Shown: positions 7,759-14,816 of the stretch, one piece after another
How positions within the stretch are numbered: the stretch's first letter is position 1
How the letters are laid out: every line of letters begins with the position of its first letter
The notes under the pieces: generated by a model
What the model saw: the letters and a program-made list of their open reading frames with translations, nothing else
Told to the model about the DNA's origin: nothing
The model's database searches: none
Source: Pedobacter sp. UBA2067
Lineage (GTDB): Bacteria > Bacteroidota > Bacteroidia > Sphingobacteriales > Sphingobacteriaceae
Direction: 5' to 3'
Length of the DNA: 15,744 nt
NCBI GenBank assembly: GCA_002333205.1
Contig: DDAD01000140.1
Location: forward strand, 1 to 15,744
Program-made: the position numbers and the translations under genes

Positions 7759-9132
7759 ATGAATATCATTATAACAATTACAGTAACCGCGTTAGTCGTA
7801 CTTTATGCAGGGTTGTTTAAGGCCAAAAAAGCTTTATTACCCCTTACCTTACTTGGCTTGTTTACCGCACTAGGGCTCGTCATTGCTTCATGGGATTCCA
7901 ATCAGGTTTACTATAACATGATGCACATGGACAACTTTGGACTTGCCTTTTCGGGCTTATGTATCTCCGGCTCAATTCTGGTATTTCTCCTCACACAGAA
8001 CTATTTTGCCGAGCATAGCGAGAATATCGCCGAATACTTTACCCTGATGTTGTTCTCGCTTGCAGGTATGATCATCATGGTTTCCTATAAGAATATGTCC
8101 ATGCTGTTCATCGGCATCGAAATCATGTCTGTTGCACTTTACATCCTTGCTGGTATCCGCAAAACAAATTTCGCCTCCAACGAAGCTTCCCTAAAGTATT
8201 TTCTTATGGGTGCTTTTTCAACTGGCTTCCTGCTGTTCGGTATTGCACTTATCTATGGTGCCACCGGGTCGTTTGATCTGGATGTGATCAATGAATATTT
8301 GATCAGTAACTATAAAACGGTGTCTCCATTGTTCTACCCGGGCTTAATCCTAATGCTTATTGGTTTAAGCTTCAAGGTTGGTGCTGTACCGTTCCACTTC
8401 TGGGTTCCGGATGTTTACGAAGGGTCCCCAACGCTGATCATGGCTTTCATGTCTACTGTGGTGAAAACTGCAGGCTTTGCGGCGTTTTTACGACTGTTCT
8501 CAGGAACCTTTGCTCCGCTGCATGATTTCTGGTTGCCACCACTGATGGCGATCGTTTGCCTGACGCTGTTTATCGGCAACGTGACAGCACTGTTTCAGAA
8601 GAGCTTTAAACGCATGCTGGCGTACTCCAGTATCTCCCACGCAGGTTATCTGCTGTTTTCTCTCGTGACATTAAGCTCGAGGAGTGCTAATGATGTTCTA
8701 TTCTATGCAGCCGCTTACACCTTTGCAAATATCATCGCATTTTCTGCGATGATCCTGGTCAAACAAAAAACCGGTGCAGATACATTTGAAAGCTTCAATG
8801 GCCTTGGTCGGAAAAATCCGTTTCTGGCGCTAACCGTAACCGTGGCAATGTTATCCCTCGCTGGAATTCCGCTTACCGCCGGCTTCATTGGTAAATACGT
8901 CATGTTCCTAAATGTGATGGATAGATATCAAATCTATCTGGTTGCGTTTGCCATCTTGAATGCACTCGTAGGCTTTTACTACTACTTCAGGGTAATAGCA
9001 GCGATGTACTTCAAAGAAGGGGCTGAATTACAGCTGAGTATTCCGCTGCAGTACAAGGTGGTATTGGTGTTTTCACTGCTTATCACGGTTTTTCTTGGGG
9101 TATATCCCTCTTTAATTTTAAACTTGATCTAA
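7759..9132 (+). CDS. nuoN: NADH-quinone oxidoreductase subunit N (NuoN), proton-pumping subunit
   Basis: NuoN is the antiporter-like subunit closest to NuoK. The protein has 457 residues. The channel residues are Glu121 in LFIGIEIMSVALYIL, Lys206 in LSFKVGAVPFHFWVPDVY, Lys236 in MSTVVKTAGF and Lys379 in PLTAGFIGKY, matching the E. coli pattern Glu133, Lys217, Lys247 and Lys395. The segment RMLAYSSISHAGYLL (285-299) is a family hallmark. It starts three bases after nuoM, so the pair is very likely co-translated. It is the last gene of the canonical complex I order; the 45-base gap that follows contains a hairpin and a possible promoter for the next gene. Confidence 0.98.
   Translation: MNIIITITVTALVVLYAGLFKAKKALLPLTLLGLFTALGLVIASWDSNQVYYNMMHMDNFGLAFSGLCISGSILVFLLTQNYFAEHSENIAEYFTLMLFSLAGMIIMVSYKNMSMLFIGIEIMSVALYILAGIRKTNFASNEASLKYFLMGAFSTGFLLFGIALIYGATGSFDLDVINEYLISNYKTVSPLFYPGLILMLIGLSFKVGAVPFHFWVPDVYEGSPTLIMAFMSTVVKTAGFAAFLRLFSGTFAPLHDFWLPPLMAIVCLTLFIGNVTALFQKSFKRMLAYSSISHAGYLLFSLVTLSSRSANDVLFYAAAYTFANIIAFSAMILVKQKTGADTFESFNGLGRKNPFLALTVTVAMLSLAGIPLTAGFIGKYVMFLNVMDRYQIYLVAFAILNALVGFYYYFRVIAAMYFKEGAELQLSIPLQYKVVLVFSLLITVFLGVYPSLILNLI
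9095..9126 (+). promoter_or_regulatory. Candidate Bacteroidota-type promoter for the dedA-like gene
   Basis: A TTG (9095-9097) lies 21 bases before TAAACTTG (9119-9126), which differs at one position from the Bacteroidota -7 consensus TAnnTTTG. Transcription would start near 9131-9133 and give a leader of about 45 bases for the gene at 9178. The elements lie inside the end of nuoN. Matches this short occur often by chance in AT-rich DNA, so this is only a candidate. Confidence 0.25.
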
Positions 9133-9134
9133 AC

Positions 9135-9177
9135 AGTTCTACAGATTATTATTTGTAGTTTTACGAAGAATAGAACT
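9135..9177 (+). repeat. Overlapping inverted repeats between nuoN and the dedA-like gene
   Basis: AGTTCTA (9135-9141) and TAGAACT (9171-9177) form a perfect 7-base inverted repeat that ends at the base before the ATG. Inside it, CTACAGA (9139-9145) and TTTGTAG (9152-9158) form a second 7-base stem (one G-T pair) with a 6-base loop, followed by TTTT. The two stems share bases 9139-9141, so they cannot form fully together. The inner one could be a weak terminator or attenuator after the nuo genes. Both are AT-rich and weak. Confidence 0.35.
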
Positions 9178-9819
9178 ATGCAAGATTTTTGGAACTATCT
9201 ACAGCACCTTATCGATCCTGAAAAATTACTTAGAGAAGGTGGTTTCTATGTAGTAGTATTTGTAATCTTTGCAGAAACAGGACTCTTCTTCGGGTTCTTT
9301 CTTCCAGGTGATTATCTATTATTTCTGGCCGGTATGTTTGTCGCAACAGGCAAACTCGATGTGAACATCTATGTACTTATTGCAGGCCTTATGGTCGCCG
9401 CTATTTCAGGTAATTTTACGGGTTATTGGTTTGGCCGTAAAACCGGACCGGTACTCTATCAACGCAAAGACTCCTTCTTTTTCAAGAAAAAATTCCTTAA
9501 AGCTGCTGAAGCTTACTACAACAAACAAGGTGCTTTTGCCCTCATTATGGGCAGATTTGTCCCTATTGTAAGAACCTTCGCACCCATTATTGCTGGTGTA
9601 GTAAAATTAGATTTCCGTAAATTTGCCTTATATAATGTTTTAGGTGCATTATTATGGATTGCTTCCTTAACTTTGCTTGGCTATTTTTTAGGCAAGAAAT
9701 TTGAGAGGGAAATAAATCAATACTTACTATATATTATCTTAGGCTTCATCGTTATTACCACACTACCTGTAATCATCGCGTTTTTGAGGAAAAGGTCGGT
9801 GTCGAACACTGAAGATTAA
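9178..9819 (+). CDS. DedA-family (VTT/SNARE-associated domain) membrane protein
   Basis: The protein has 213 residues and belongs to the DedA family of inner-membrane proteins, which are linked to lipid-carrier or phospholipid flipping, membrane potential and cell division; its exact substrate cannot be read from sequence. Motifs are FAETGLFFGFFLPGDYLLFLAG (31-52, key Glu33 and Asp45) and GRFVPIVRTFAPIIAG (125-140, key Arg126 and Arg132). The spacings, 12 between the acidic pair and 6 between the arginines, equal those of the functionally essential residues reported for E. coli YqjA (Glu39/Asp51, Arg130/Arg136). Re-entrant hydrophobic hairpins and two C-terminal membrane helices fit the family. 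It sits 45 bases after nuoN and 20 before ppa. The gene seems more AT-rich than the nuo genes. Family assignment is secure; function is inferred. Confidence 0.92.
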   Translation: MQDFWNYLQHLIDPEKLLREGGFYVVVFVIFAETGLFFGFFLPGDYLLFLAGMFVATGKLDVNIYVLIAGLMVAAISGNFTGYWFGRKTGPVLYQRKDSFFFKKKFLKAAEAYYNKQGAFALIMGRFVPIVRTFAPIIAGVVKLDFRKFALYNVLGALLWIASLTLLGYFLGKKFEREINQYLLYIILGFIVITTLPVIIAFLRKRSVSNTED

Positions 9820-9839
9820 CAAAACTTCTAAATTAAAAA

Positions 9840-10391
9840 ATGAATAAAGACGATCACCATCCGTGGCATCATGTATCACCGGGCGAAAAGCTGCCTGAGT
9901 GTGTTAACGCAATTATCGAAATCCCTAAAGGATCAAAAGCGAAATACGAAATCGATAAAGATTCCAATCTGATTAAGCTTGACCGAGTACTATTTTCTTC
10001 GGTAATGTATCCTGCAAATTACGGGTTCATTCCACAGACCTTCTGTGATGATAATGACCCACTTGACATCCTTGTTTTATGTTCTGTGGATGTTTATCCT
10101 TTGTCTATTGTTGAAGCTAAAGTAATCGGTGTGATGCACATGGTTGACAATGGCGAACAGGATGATAAAATCATCGCAGTAGCTAAGAATGATATGTCTG
10201 TAAACTACATCAATGATATTGATGAGTTGCCACCACATACCATGAAGGAAATTGTAAGATTTTTCCAGGATTATAAAGCACTAGAAGGTAAAGATGTTGC
10301 CATTGAGCAATTGCTTGGCAGAGAATACGCGTTTAAAGTTATTAATGAAAGTCTGGAACTGTACAATACTACCTATAGAAATAATTCTTAA
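9840..10391 (+). CDS. ppa: Inorganic pyrophosphatase, family I (soluble)
   Basis: This enzyme hydrolyses pyrophosphate to two phosphates with Mg2+ in the cytoplasm and so pulls biosynthetic reactions such as tRNA charging and DNA synthesis forward. The protein has 183 residues, a normal family I length. The signature DDNDPLDIL supplies metal ligands Asp71, Asp73 and Asp76. IEIPKGSKAKYEID (26-39) carries the conserved Glu27, Lys35 and Tyr36 region, and VMYPANYGFIPQT (55-67) is the typical active-site strand. The N-terminus is histidine-rich (DDHHPWHHVSPG), as in Bacteroidota homologues I recall. The next gene's ATG follows the TAA with no gap, so the two are probably co-translated. Confidence 0.96.
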   Translation: MNKDDHHPWHHVSPGEKLPECVNAIIEIPKGSKAKYEIDKDSNLIKLDRVLFSSVMYPANYGFIPQTFCDDNDPLDILVLCSVDVYPLSIVEAKVIGVMHMVDNGEQDDKIIAVAKNDMSVNYINDIDELPPHTMKEIVRFFQDYKALEGKDVAIEQLLGREYAFKVINESLELYNTTYRNNS

Positions 10392-11717
10392 ATGGGATTT
10401 CAGATATTTTTAACGTTTTTCTTGGTCGTCCTTAACGGCTTTTTCGTTGCAGCAGAGTTTGCAATCGTCAAAGTCAGAGCGTCGCAAATAGAAATACAAG
10501 CTAAATCGGGTAGTCGGGTAGCAAACATTGCTAAGCACATTACCTTGCATTTAGACGGATACCTAGCTGCAACCCAGCTAGGTATTACTTTAGCTTCCCT
10601 GGGCTTGGGTTGGGTCGGGGAATCTGTAATGGAACACATCTTACACAACCTGCTTGCATCTTTCGGCGCTGCGCCGGATTTCGTAGACTCCTTCTCCAAA
10701 ACAGCATCTCCAATTATCGCATTCTCTGTAATTACAGTGATGCATATTGTATTCGGTGAACTTGCACCTAAATCTCTTGCAATTCAGCGCCCGGTGCAAA
10801 CCACATTGTTCATTGCGCTTCCTTTACAGGTCTTTTATCTGGTCTTCCGACCATTCATCTGGCTGTTAAATGGATTTGCAAACATTATCCTTAAAGGCTT
10901 TGGCATCAATAACGTGAGTGGGCACGAGTCTATTCACAGTACTGAGGAATTGTATTACCTACTTGATCAGGGACGTGAAAGCGGCGCGCTGGATACCAAT
11001 GAGCATGAGCTGATCAAGAATGTTTTTGACTTCAACGAGCGTGTCGTAAAAAACATTATGGTTCCGAGAACCAAAATCTCAGGTATAGAATTAAACACCA
11101 CTAAAGAAGAGGTGATCAACATGATCATTTCAGAGGGTTACTCCCGTTTCCCTGTATACGACGATATCATCGATAAAATTGTTGGAATTATCCACGCTAA
11201 GGATGTATTGCCGCTGCTTGCTTCGCACAAGGAGTGGAAACTTAGCGATATCATCAGAAAGCCTTATTTCGTTCCAGAGACCAAAAAGATCAATGATCTT
11301 CTAAGTGAACTACAGCAAAAGCGTATTCAGATTGCCATCGTCATAGATGAGTTTGGCGGTACCGCTGGTATGGTTACGCTTGAAGACATCGTCGAGGAAA
11401 TTGTAGGCGAAATTCAGGATGAGTATGATGAGGAAAAACCTACAGTAGAGAAAATCTCTGACACTGAATTTATCATCAACGCATATGCTACCGTTTACGA
11501 CGTAAACGAATATCTTCCACATGACCTTCCAGAGGATGAAGATTATGACACCATTGGTGGATTGATCTCCCATACTTTCGGCCGCTTCCCAGAAGTAGGT
11601 GAAAGTGAAGAGTGCTATGGCTATTTGTTCACCATTCTCAAGAAAACAGAACAGAATGTTGAGACCATTAAGCTCGAACTGGTGATCAATAAGGATGATG
11701 CGGTAGATTTGCACTAA
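10392..11717 (+). CDS. DUF21/CNNM-CBS-CorC family membrane protein (hemolysin-like, putative Mg2+/divalent cation exporter)
   Basis: The protein has 441 residues and the three-part layout of the CNNM/CorC (TlyC, YfjD, GldE) family. An N-terminal DUF21 membrane domain covers about residues 1-190, with AEFAIVKVRASQIE and TQLGITLASLGLGWVGE. A CBS pair covers about 215-340, with ERVVKNIMVPRT and the hallmark IDEFGGTAGMVTLEDIVEEI. A C-terminal CorC/HlyC domain covers about 350-435, with DYDTIGGLISHTFGRFPEVG. Members are linked to Mg2+ or Co2+ export and often annotated as hemolysins, a label with little support. GldE of gliding bacteria is in the same family, but this gene sits next to ppa and I see nothing that singles it out as GldE. 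It directly abuts ppa and lies nine bases before rsmE. Confidence 0.93.
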   Translation: MGFQIFLTFFLVVLNGFFVAAEFAIVKVRASQIEIQAKSGSRVANIAKHITLHLDGYLAATQLGITLASLGLGWVGESVMEHILHNLLASFGAAPDFVDSFSKTASPIIAFSVITVMHIVFGELAPKSLAIQRPVQTTLFIALPLQVFYLVFRPFIWLLNGFANIILKGFGINNVSGHESIHSTEELYYLLDQGRESGALDTNEHELIKNVFDFNERVVKNIMVPRTKISGIELNTTKEEVINMIISEGYSRFPVYDDIIDKIVGIIHAKDVLPLLASHKEWKLSDIIRKPYFVPETKKINDLLSELQQKRIQIAIVIDEFGGTAGMVTLEDIVEEIVGEIQDEYDEEKPTVEKISDTEFIINAYATVYDVNEYLPHDLPEDEDYDTIGGLISHTFGRFPEVGESEECYGYLFTILKKTEQNVETIKLELVINKDDAVDLH

Positions 11718-11726
11718 AGCTACGCT

Positions 11727-12434
11727 ATGCATGTTTTCTATACGCCCGATCTCCAGGATCAGGCTCACTACACCTTAAACGAAGAGGAGAGCAAACACTG
11801 CAGTAAAGTGCTTCGTCTGTCAACCGGAGATAAGGTTTTCCTGGTCGATGGCCGTGGCGGCCTCTATGAAGCGGAAATTGAAACAGAATCCAAGAAACAT
11901 GTTGGGCTGCTAATCACCAAGACGACAAAGGCATACCAAAAAAGGAATCATCACCTTCATATTGCCATTGCACCAACCAAGAATATTGATCGGATAGAGT
12001 GGTTCCTGGAAAAAGCAACTGAGATCGGTATTGACGAGATCACACCCATCATCTGTGAGCGTTCAGAACGTAAGATCGTCAAGGAAGACCGCCTGCAAAA
12101 GGTGATTACCTCCGCGGTTAAGCAGTCGCTGCAGGCGTATCATCCGGTGCTCAATCCTGCGATTACATATGCCCAACTGCTCCAGCAACAAACCTCCGCT
12201 ACGAAATTGATTGCCCATTGCATAGATGATGCGGAAAGAAGCTATATTAAAGATCTGGTTCAACCGTTTGGCAGTTACCTGATCCTGATTGGACCGGAAG
12301 GCGATTTTAGCCCACAGGAGATTACTTCTGCGCTTCAGCAGGGCTTTGAGCCTGTAACGTTGGGGATCACGCGCCTGCGTACGGAAACAGCCGCTTTAGC
12401 AGCATGTTTTGAGCTAAATTATATTAACCGATAA
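11727..12434 (+). CDS. rsmE: 16S rRNA (uracil-1498-N3)-methyltransferase RsmE
   Basis: RsmE methylates N3 of U1498 in 16S rRNA of the small ribosomal subunit using S-adenosylmethionine. The protein has 235 residues. An N-terminal PUA-like RNA-binding domain (about 1-70) contains HCSKVLRLSTGDKVFLVDG. It is followed by a SPOUT methyltransferase fold with a knotted C-terminus. Cofactor-binding motifs are LIGPEGDFSPQEI (187-199) and LGITRLRTETAALAA (212-226). A middle motif, ERSERKIVKEDRLQKVITSA with VKQSL after it, is typical. The start MHVFYTPDL is the usual N-terminus; the ATG four bases further on is out of frame. It lies nine bases after the CNNM-like gene and 12 before the biotin carrier gene. 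Confidence 0.96.
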   Translation: MHVFYTPDLQDQAHYTLNEEESKHCSKVLRLSTGDKVFLVDGRGGLYEAEIETESKKHVGLLITKTTKAYQKRNHHLHIAIAPTKNIDRIEWFLEKATEIGIDEITPIICERSERKIVKEDRLQKVITSAVKQSLQAYHPVLNPAITYAQLLQQQTSATKLIAHCIDDAERSYIKDLVQPFGSYLILIGPEGDFSPQEITSALQQGFEPVTLGITRLRTETAALAACFELNYINR

Positions 12435-12446
12435 CCAGCAATCCTT

Positions 12447-12950
12447 ATGTATAAAGTTAAAGTAAACGATCAGCTTCAATTTGAGGTCAACAAAACCGAT
12501 GATCATTTCATGGTTAATGGATCGGAAGTGAAGCTGGACGTGCAAGCACTTACACATCCAAAAACCTCAAGCGTCATTTACCAGAATAAATCCTATAACG
12601 TCGAGCTTGTAGAACTCGATACCATTGAAAAAACTGCAAGGGTCAAAGTAAATGGCACCTTACATACCGTACAAGTTGAAGATCAGTTTGATTTATTGTT
12701 AAAGCAGTTGGGCATGGATGCTACAGCCGGTACAAAGATCCGGGAGATTAAAGCGCCAATGCCCGGGCTTGTGCTTAAAATCATGGTAGCAGAAGGTACC
12801 GAAGTTAAAAAAGGAGATAATCTGCTGGTTCTTGAGGCCATGAAAATGGAAAACATCCTCAAGTCTACAACCGATGGAGTTGTCAAGAAAATACATGTTG
12901 CGCAAGGCGACAAGATCGAGAAGAATACAGTATTACTGCAGTTTCAGTAA
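12447..12950 (+). CDS. Stand-alone biotin carboxyl carrier (biotin/lipoyl-attachment) protein
   Basis: The protein has 167 residues. Its C-terminal 70 or so form a biotinyl domain: APMPGLVLKIMVAEG (103-117), then EAMKMEN (130-136) with Lys133 as the predicted biotinylated lysine, then GVVKKIHVAQGDKIEKN. The N-terminal 85 residues are rich in beta-strand patterns such as VYKV-like YKVKVND and ARVKVNGTLHTVQVED. They resemble the segment that links the carboxylase and biotin domains in acyl-CoA carboxylase alpha subunits. The partner biotin carboxylase and carboxyltransferase are not in this window. It could serve acetyl-, propionyl- or another acyl-CoA carboxylase; the decarboxylase gamma-subunit family is a less likely alternative. 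It is the last gene of the rightward run, and a palindromic terminator follows 18 bases later. Confidence 0.9.
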   Translation: MYKVKVNDQLQFEVNKTDDHFMVNGSEVKLDVQALTHPKTSSVIYQNKSYNVELVELDTIEKTARVKVNGTLHTVQVEDQFDLLLKQLGMDATAGTKIREIKAPMPGLVLKIMVAEGTEVKKGDNLLVLEAMKMENILKSTTDGVVKKIHVAQGDKIEKNTVLLQFQ

Positions 12951-12968
12951 GATCTGCCAAGATGCACA

Positions 12969-13026
12969 TTAATAGCAATAACAAGAAAAGGAGCCAATTG
13001 GCTCCTTTTCTTGTTATTGCTATTAA
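12969..13026. terminator. Perfect 58-bp palindrome, bidirectional intrinsic terminator
   Basis: The 27 bases at 12969-12995 are exactly complementary to 13000-13026 around a central AATT, which is itself palindromic. The core AAAAGGAGCC-AATT-GGCTCCTTTT is the classic A-tract/GC-stem/T-tract layout of a terminator that works on both strands, and the symmetry extends a further 17 bases on each side. It lies between two converging genes, the biotin carrier (ending 12950) and gldJ (ending 13035), eight bases from the gldJ stop. It is predicted to end both transcripts. The structure is seen directly; termination is inferred. Confidence 0.9.
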
Positions 13027-13034
13027 GAGAAATA

Positions 13035-14654
13035 CTAAATCTTCTTAGGATTGAACTTCCTTGGTGCTTTCGTTTTGAAGTTGTTACTGCTTCTTGGATT
13101 GATCTCTGAAGCGCCTAACATCGTCATCGCACAACGGAAGCCGATGTCTGCTGTTGACTCATCCTGCTGTAGGAAACGTCTTGTAGCAGGGTTCAACCAA
13201 AGTGCCTGATCGTCCCATGATCCACCTTTGTAAACTCTTGATTTATCATTTACCAGCGTAATTTCGCCGTAAAGTTCATTTTGTCTGTCACGATGACCTC
13301 TCTGGTCAGCAACGTAACTGCTGGCCACTGTTGAGTTGCCAAGAGAATCCGTGGCTGTATTGGCTGCAAGTGCTGCTTGCTTCTCAGCCCATGTTTGTTT
13401 CCTACCGCTTGTCGCTGGTACAAGTATCGGGTTGTTGTACTTATCTACTGCGATTTTAGCCGATCCTGGCTCTAAAAGCTTTTTATCCTGGAAGTTGTTA
13501 CCTCTATAAGGGTTGAACGCCTCCGCAGCTTCAAAAGTAGTTGGACGGAATACGTCAGAAACCCACTCGTTTACGTTTCCAGCCATGTTATACAAACCAA
13601 AATCGTTCGGAAGGTAAGATCTTACGGAAACTGTTAAACTTCCTTTATCGTTCAGCGAACCACCTACACCCATGTAATCACCTTTTGAACGTTTAAAGTT
13701 TGCCAGGATCATACCTCTGGTACTCTTTTTAGCAGAGCTCAAACCTAAACCATCCCATGGATAGATCTTGTTAGACGCAATGTTTTCATACTGTGTATTT
13801 CCAATCAGACCCAAAGCTGCATATTCCCATTCAGCTTCCGTCGGCAAGCGATAAGGCTGCTTAAGAATACCATCTTCCAACCTTACGTTTCTGGTTGGCG
13901 CATCTCCCTTTTTACCAGTCGGATTAGTCGCTGCAGTGCCAAGGTCTTTCATCGCGTTTTTACCGCGATCATCGTATTGTCCATTCAAGTATACATCCGT
14001 ATTAAAGGGGCCTTCAGGTCTTGGCGCTGCTTGAACCTGATCCTTTTTACGGCCTTTTCCGGTTCCATATAAATCCTCAAAAGAGGTCATATAACCCTGA
14101 GAGCGCAAAAGCAACTCGTTAACCCTTGATGTTCTCCAGGTGCAATAACGTTGTGCCTGCTCCCAGCTCACACCAACTACGGGATAATCTCCATATGCCG
14201 GGTGTCTTAGGTAATTGTCTACGTAAGGCTCATTGTAAGATAAAGGCCTGCGCCACACCAGGGTATCAGGAAGTTCGTTGTAGTAATATTCGTAATCATC
14301 AGGATAAGACTGTCTGATCCAGTCCAGATATTCTAGCCAGTTGGTGTTCGAAACTTCTGTTTCATCCATGTAGAAGGAAGAAACGGTAATTTCGCGCTTG
14401 TGGTTGTAGTTTCCAAGTTCCTGACCAGGAACGTCCTGAGCACTTCCGCCCATGACAAACACACCACCCTCAATCGCTACAAGCCCAGGTCCTGGTGCAC
14501 CACGGTCATAATTGGCAGGAACCTGAAAGCCTCCGAATTCTTTTTCATTATAATTCCATCCTGTTTTGTCCGACTTGCTGACGGTCTTGGATTTACAGGA
14601 ATATAATCCAATAATAAGTAATGCAAATAATGAATATAGGTATGTTTTTTTCAT
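13035..14654 (-). CDS. gldJ: Gliding motility / type IX secretion lipoprotein GldJ (FGE-sulfatase fold)
   Basis: GldJ is an outer-membrane-associated lipoprotein needed for gliding and for stability of the type IX secretion machinery in Flavobacterium. The protein has 539 residues. A lipoprotein signal runs to LLIIGLYSC, with Cys20 as the predicted lipidated residue. The rest is a formylglycine-generating-enzyme-like (SUMF1) domain: GGVFVMGG (63-70), YMDETEVSNTNWLEYLDW (95-112), YPVVGVSWEQAQRYCTWR (157-174), YRLPTEAEWEYAALG (268-282), YNMAGNVNEWVSDV (355-368), RVYKGGSWDD (473-482) and DIGFRC (503-508). Catalytic cysteines expected just after the GGS motif are absent, so enzyme activity is unlikely. 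GldK is a paralogue. The length, the insertions between motifs, and the neighbouring porV, which lies close to gldJ in Flavobacterium too, favour GldJ. The ATG at 14654 gives a clean signal peptide. It is transcribed away from porV. Confidence 0.88.
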   Translation of the reverse strand: MKKTYLYSLFALLIIGLYSCKSKTVSKSDKTGWNYNEKEFGGFQVPANYDRGAPGPGLVAIEGGVFVMGGSAQDVPGQELGNYNHKREITVSSFYMDETEVSNTNWLEYLDWIRQSYPDDYEYYYNELPDTLVWRRPLSYNEPYVDNYLRHPAYGDYPVVGVSWEQAQRYCTWRTSRVNELLLRSQGYMTSFEDLYGTGKGRKKDQVQAAPRPEGPFNTDVYLNGQYDDRGKNAMKDLGTAATNPTGKKGDAPTRNVRLEDGILKQPYRLPTEAEWEYAALGLIGNTQYENIASNKIYPWDGLGLSSAKKSTRGMILANFKRSKGDYMGVGGSLNDKGSLTVSVRSYLPNDFGLYNMAGNVNEWVSDVFRPTTFEAAEAFNPYRGNNFQDKKLLEPGSAKIAVDKYNNPILVPATSGRKQTWAEKQAALAANTATDSLGNSTVASSYVADQRGHRDRQNELYGEITLVNDKSRVYKGGSWDDQALWLNPATRRFLQQDESTADIGFRCAMTMLGASEINPRSSNNFKTKAPRKFNPKKI

Positions 14655-14680
14655 AGACGCAAAGCGATAAACTTGAGTGT

Positions 14681-14713
14681 TAAAATTACTAAAAAATTAA
14701 GTTACGCACCAAA
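14681..14713 (-). promoter_or_regulatory. Candidate Bacteroidota-type promoter for gldJ
   Basis: Read on the minus strand, TTTG (14713-14710) is followed after 21 bases by TAATTTTA (14688-14681), one mismatch from TAnnTTTG. The spacing fits the -33/-7 arrangement of Bacteroidota housekeeping promoters, and transcription would start roughly 20-25 bases before the gldJ ATG. The surrounding DNA is AT-rich, so chance matches are likely. Confidence 0.3.
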
Positions 14714-14776
14714 ATATATAAATCTTCAAAATTTAATTAATAATATCGAAACTTACTTCTGGCGTAAATGGATCTC

Positions 14777-14815
14777 TTGTAAATTGTAAAATTAGTTTAA
14801 TAATTACATTTTACA
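14777..14815 (+). repeat. Tandem heptamer plus inverted repeat directly before porV
   Basis: TTGTAAA occurs twice in tandem (14777-14783 and 14784-14790). TGTAAAAT (14785-14792) is matched by its exact reverse complement ATTTTACA (14808-14815) across a 15-base spacer. The second arm ends one base before the predicted porV ATG. This could be an operator or an RNA hairpin close to the start; given the AT-rich background it could also be chance. It lies in the 162-base spacer between gldJ and porV, where I see no other gene. Confidence 0.4.
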
Positions 14816-14816
14816 T

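Noticed and set aside
10392..11717. Naming the CNNM/CorC-like protein GldE because gldJ is nearby
   Set aside because: The two genes are on opposite strands and separated by a terminator, and the DUF21-CBS-CorC layout is shared by several paralogues; no GldE-specific feature can be seen.
11310..11768. 152-codon antisense open frame across the CNNM/rsmE junction
   Set aside because: It is opposite the CBS and CorC domain coding sequence and has no recognisable motif or start signal.
14805..14812. TACATTTT as a porV -7 element (one mismatch from TAnnTTTG)
   Set aside because: It ends four bases before the predicted ATG, which would make the mRNA nearly leaderless, and the upstream TTG spacing is marginal in very AT-rich DNA.
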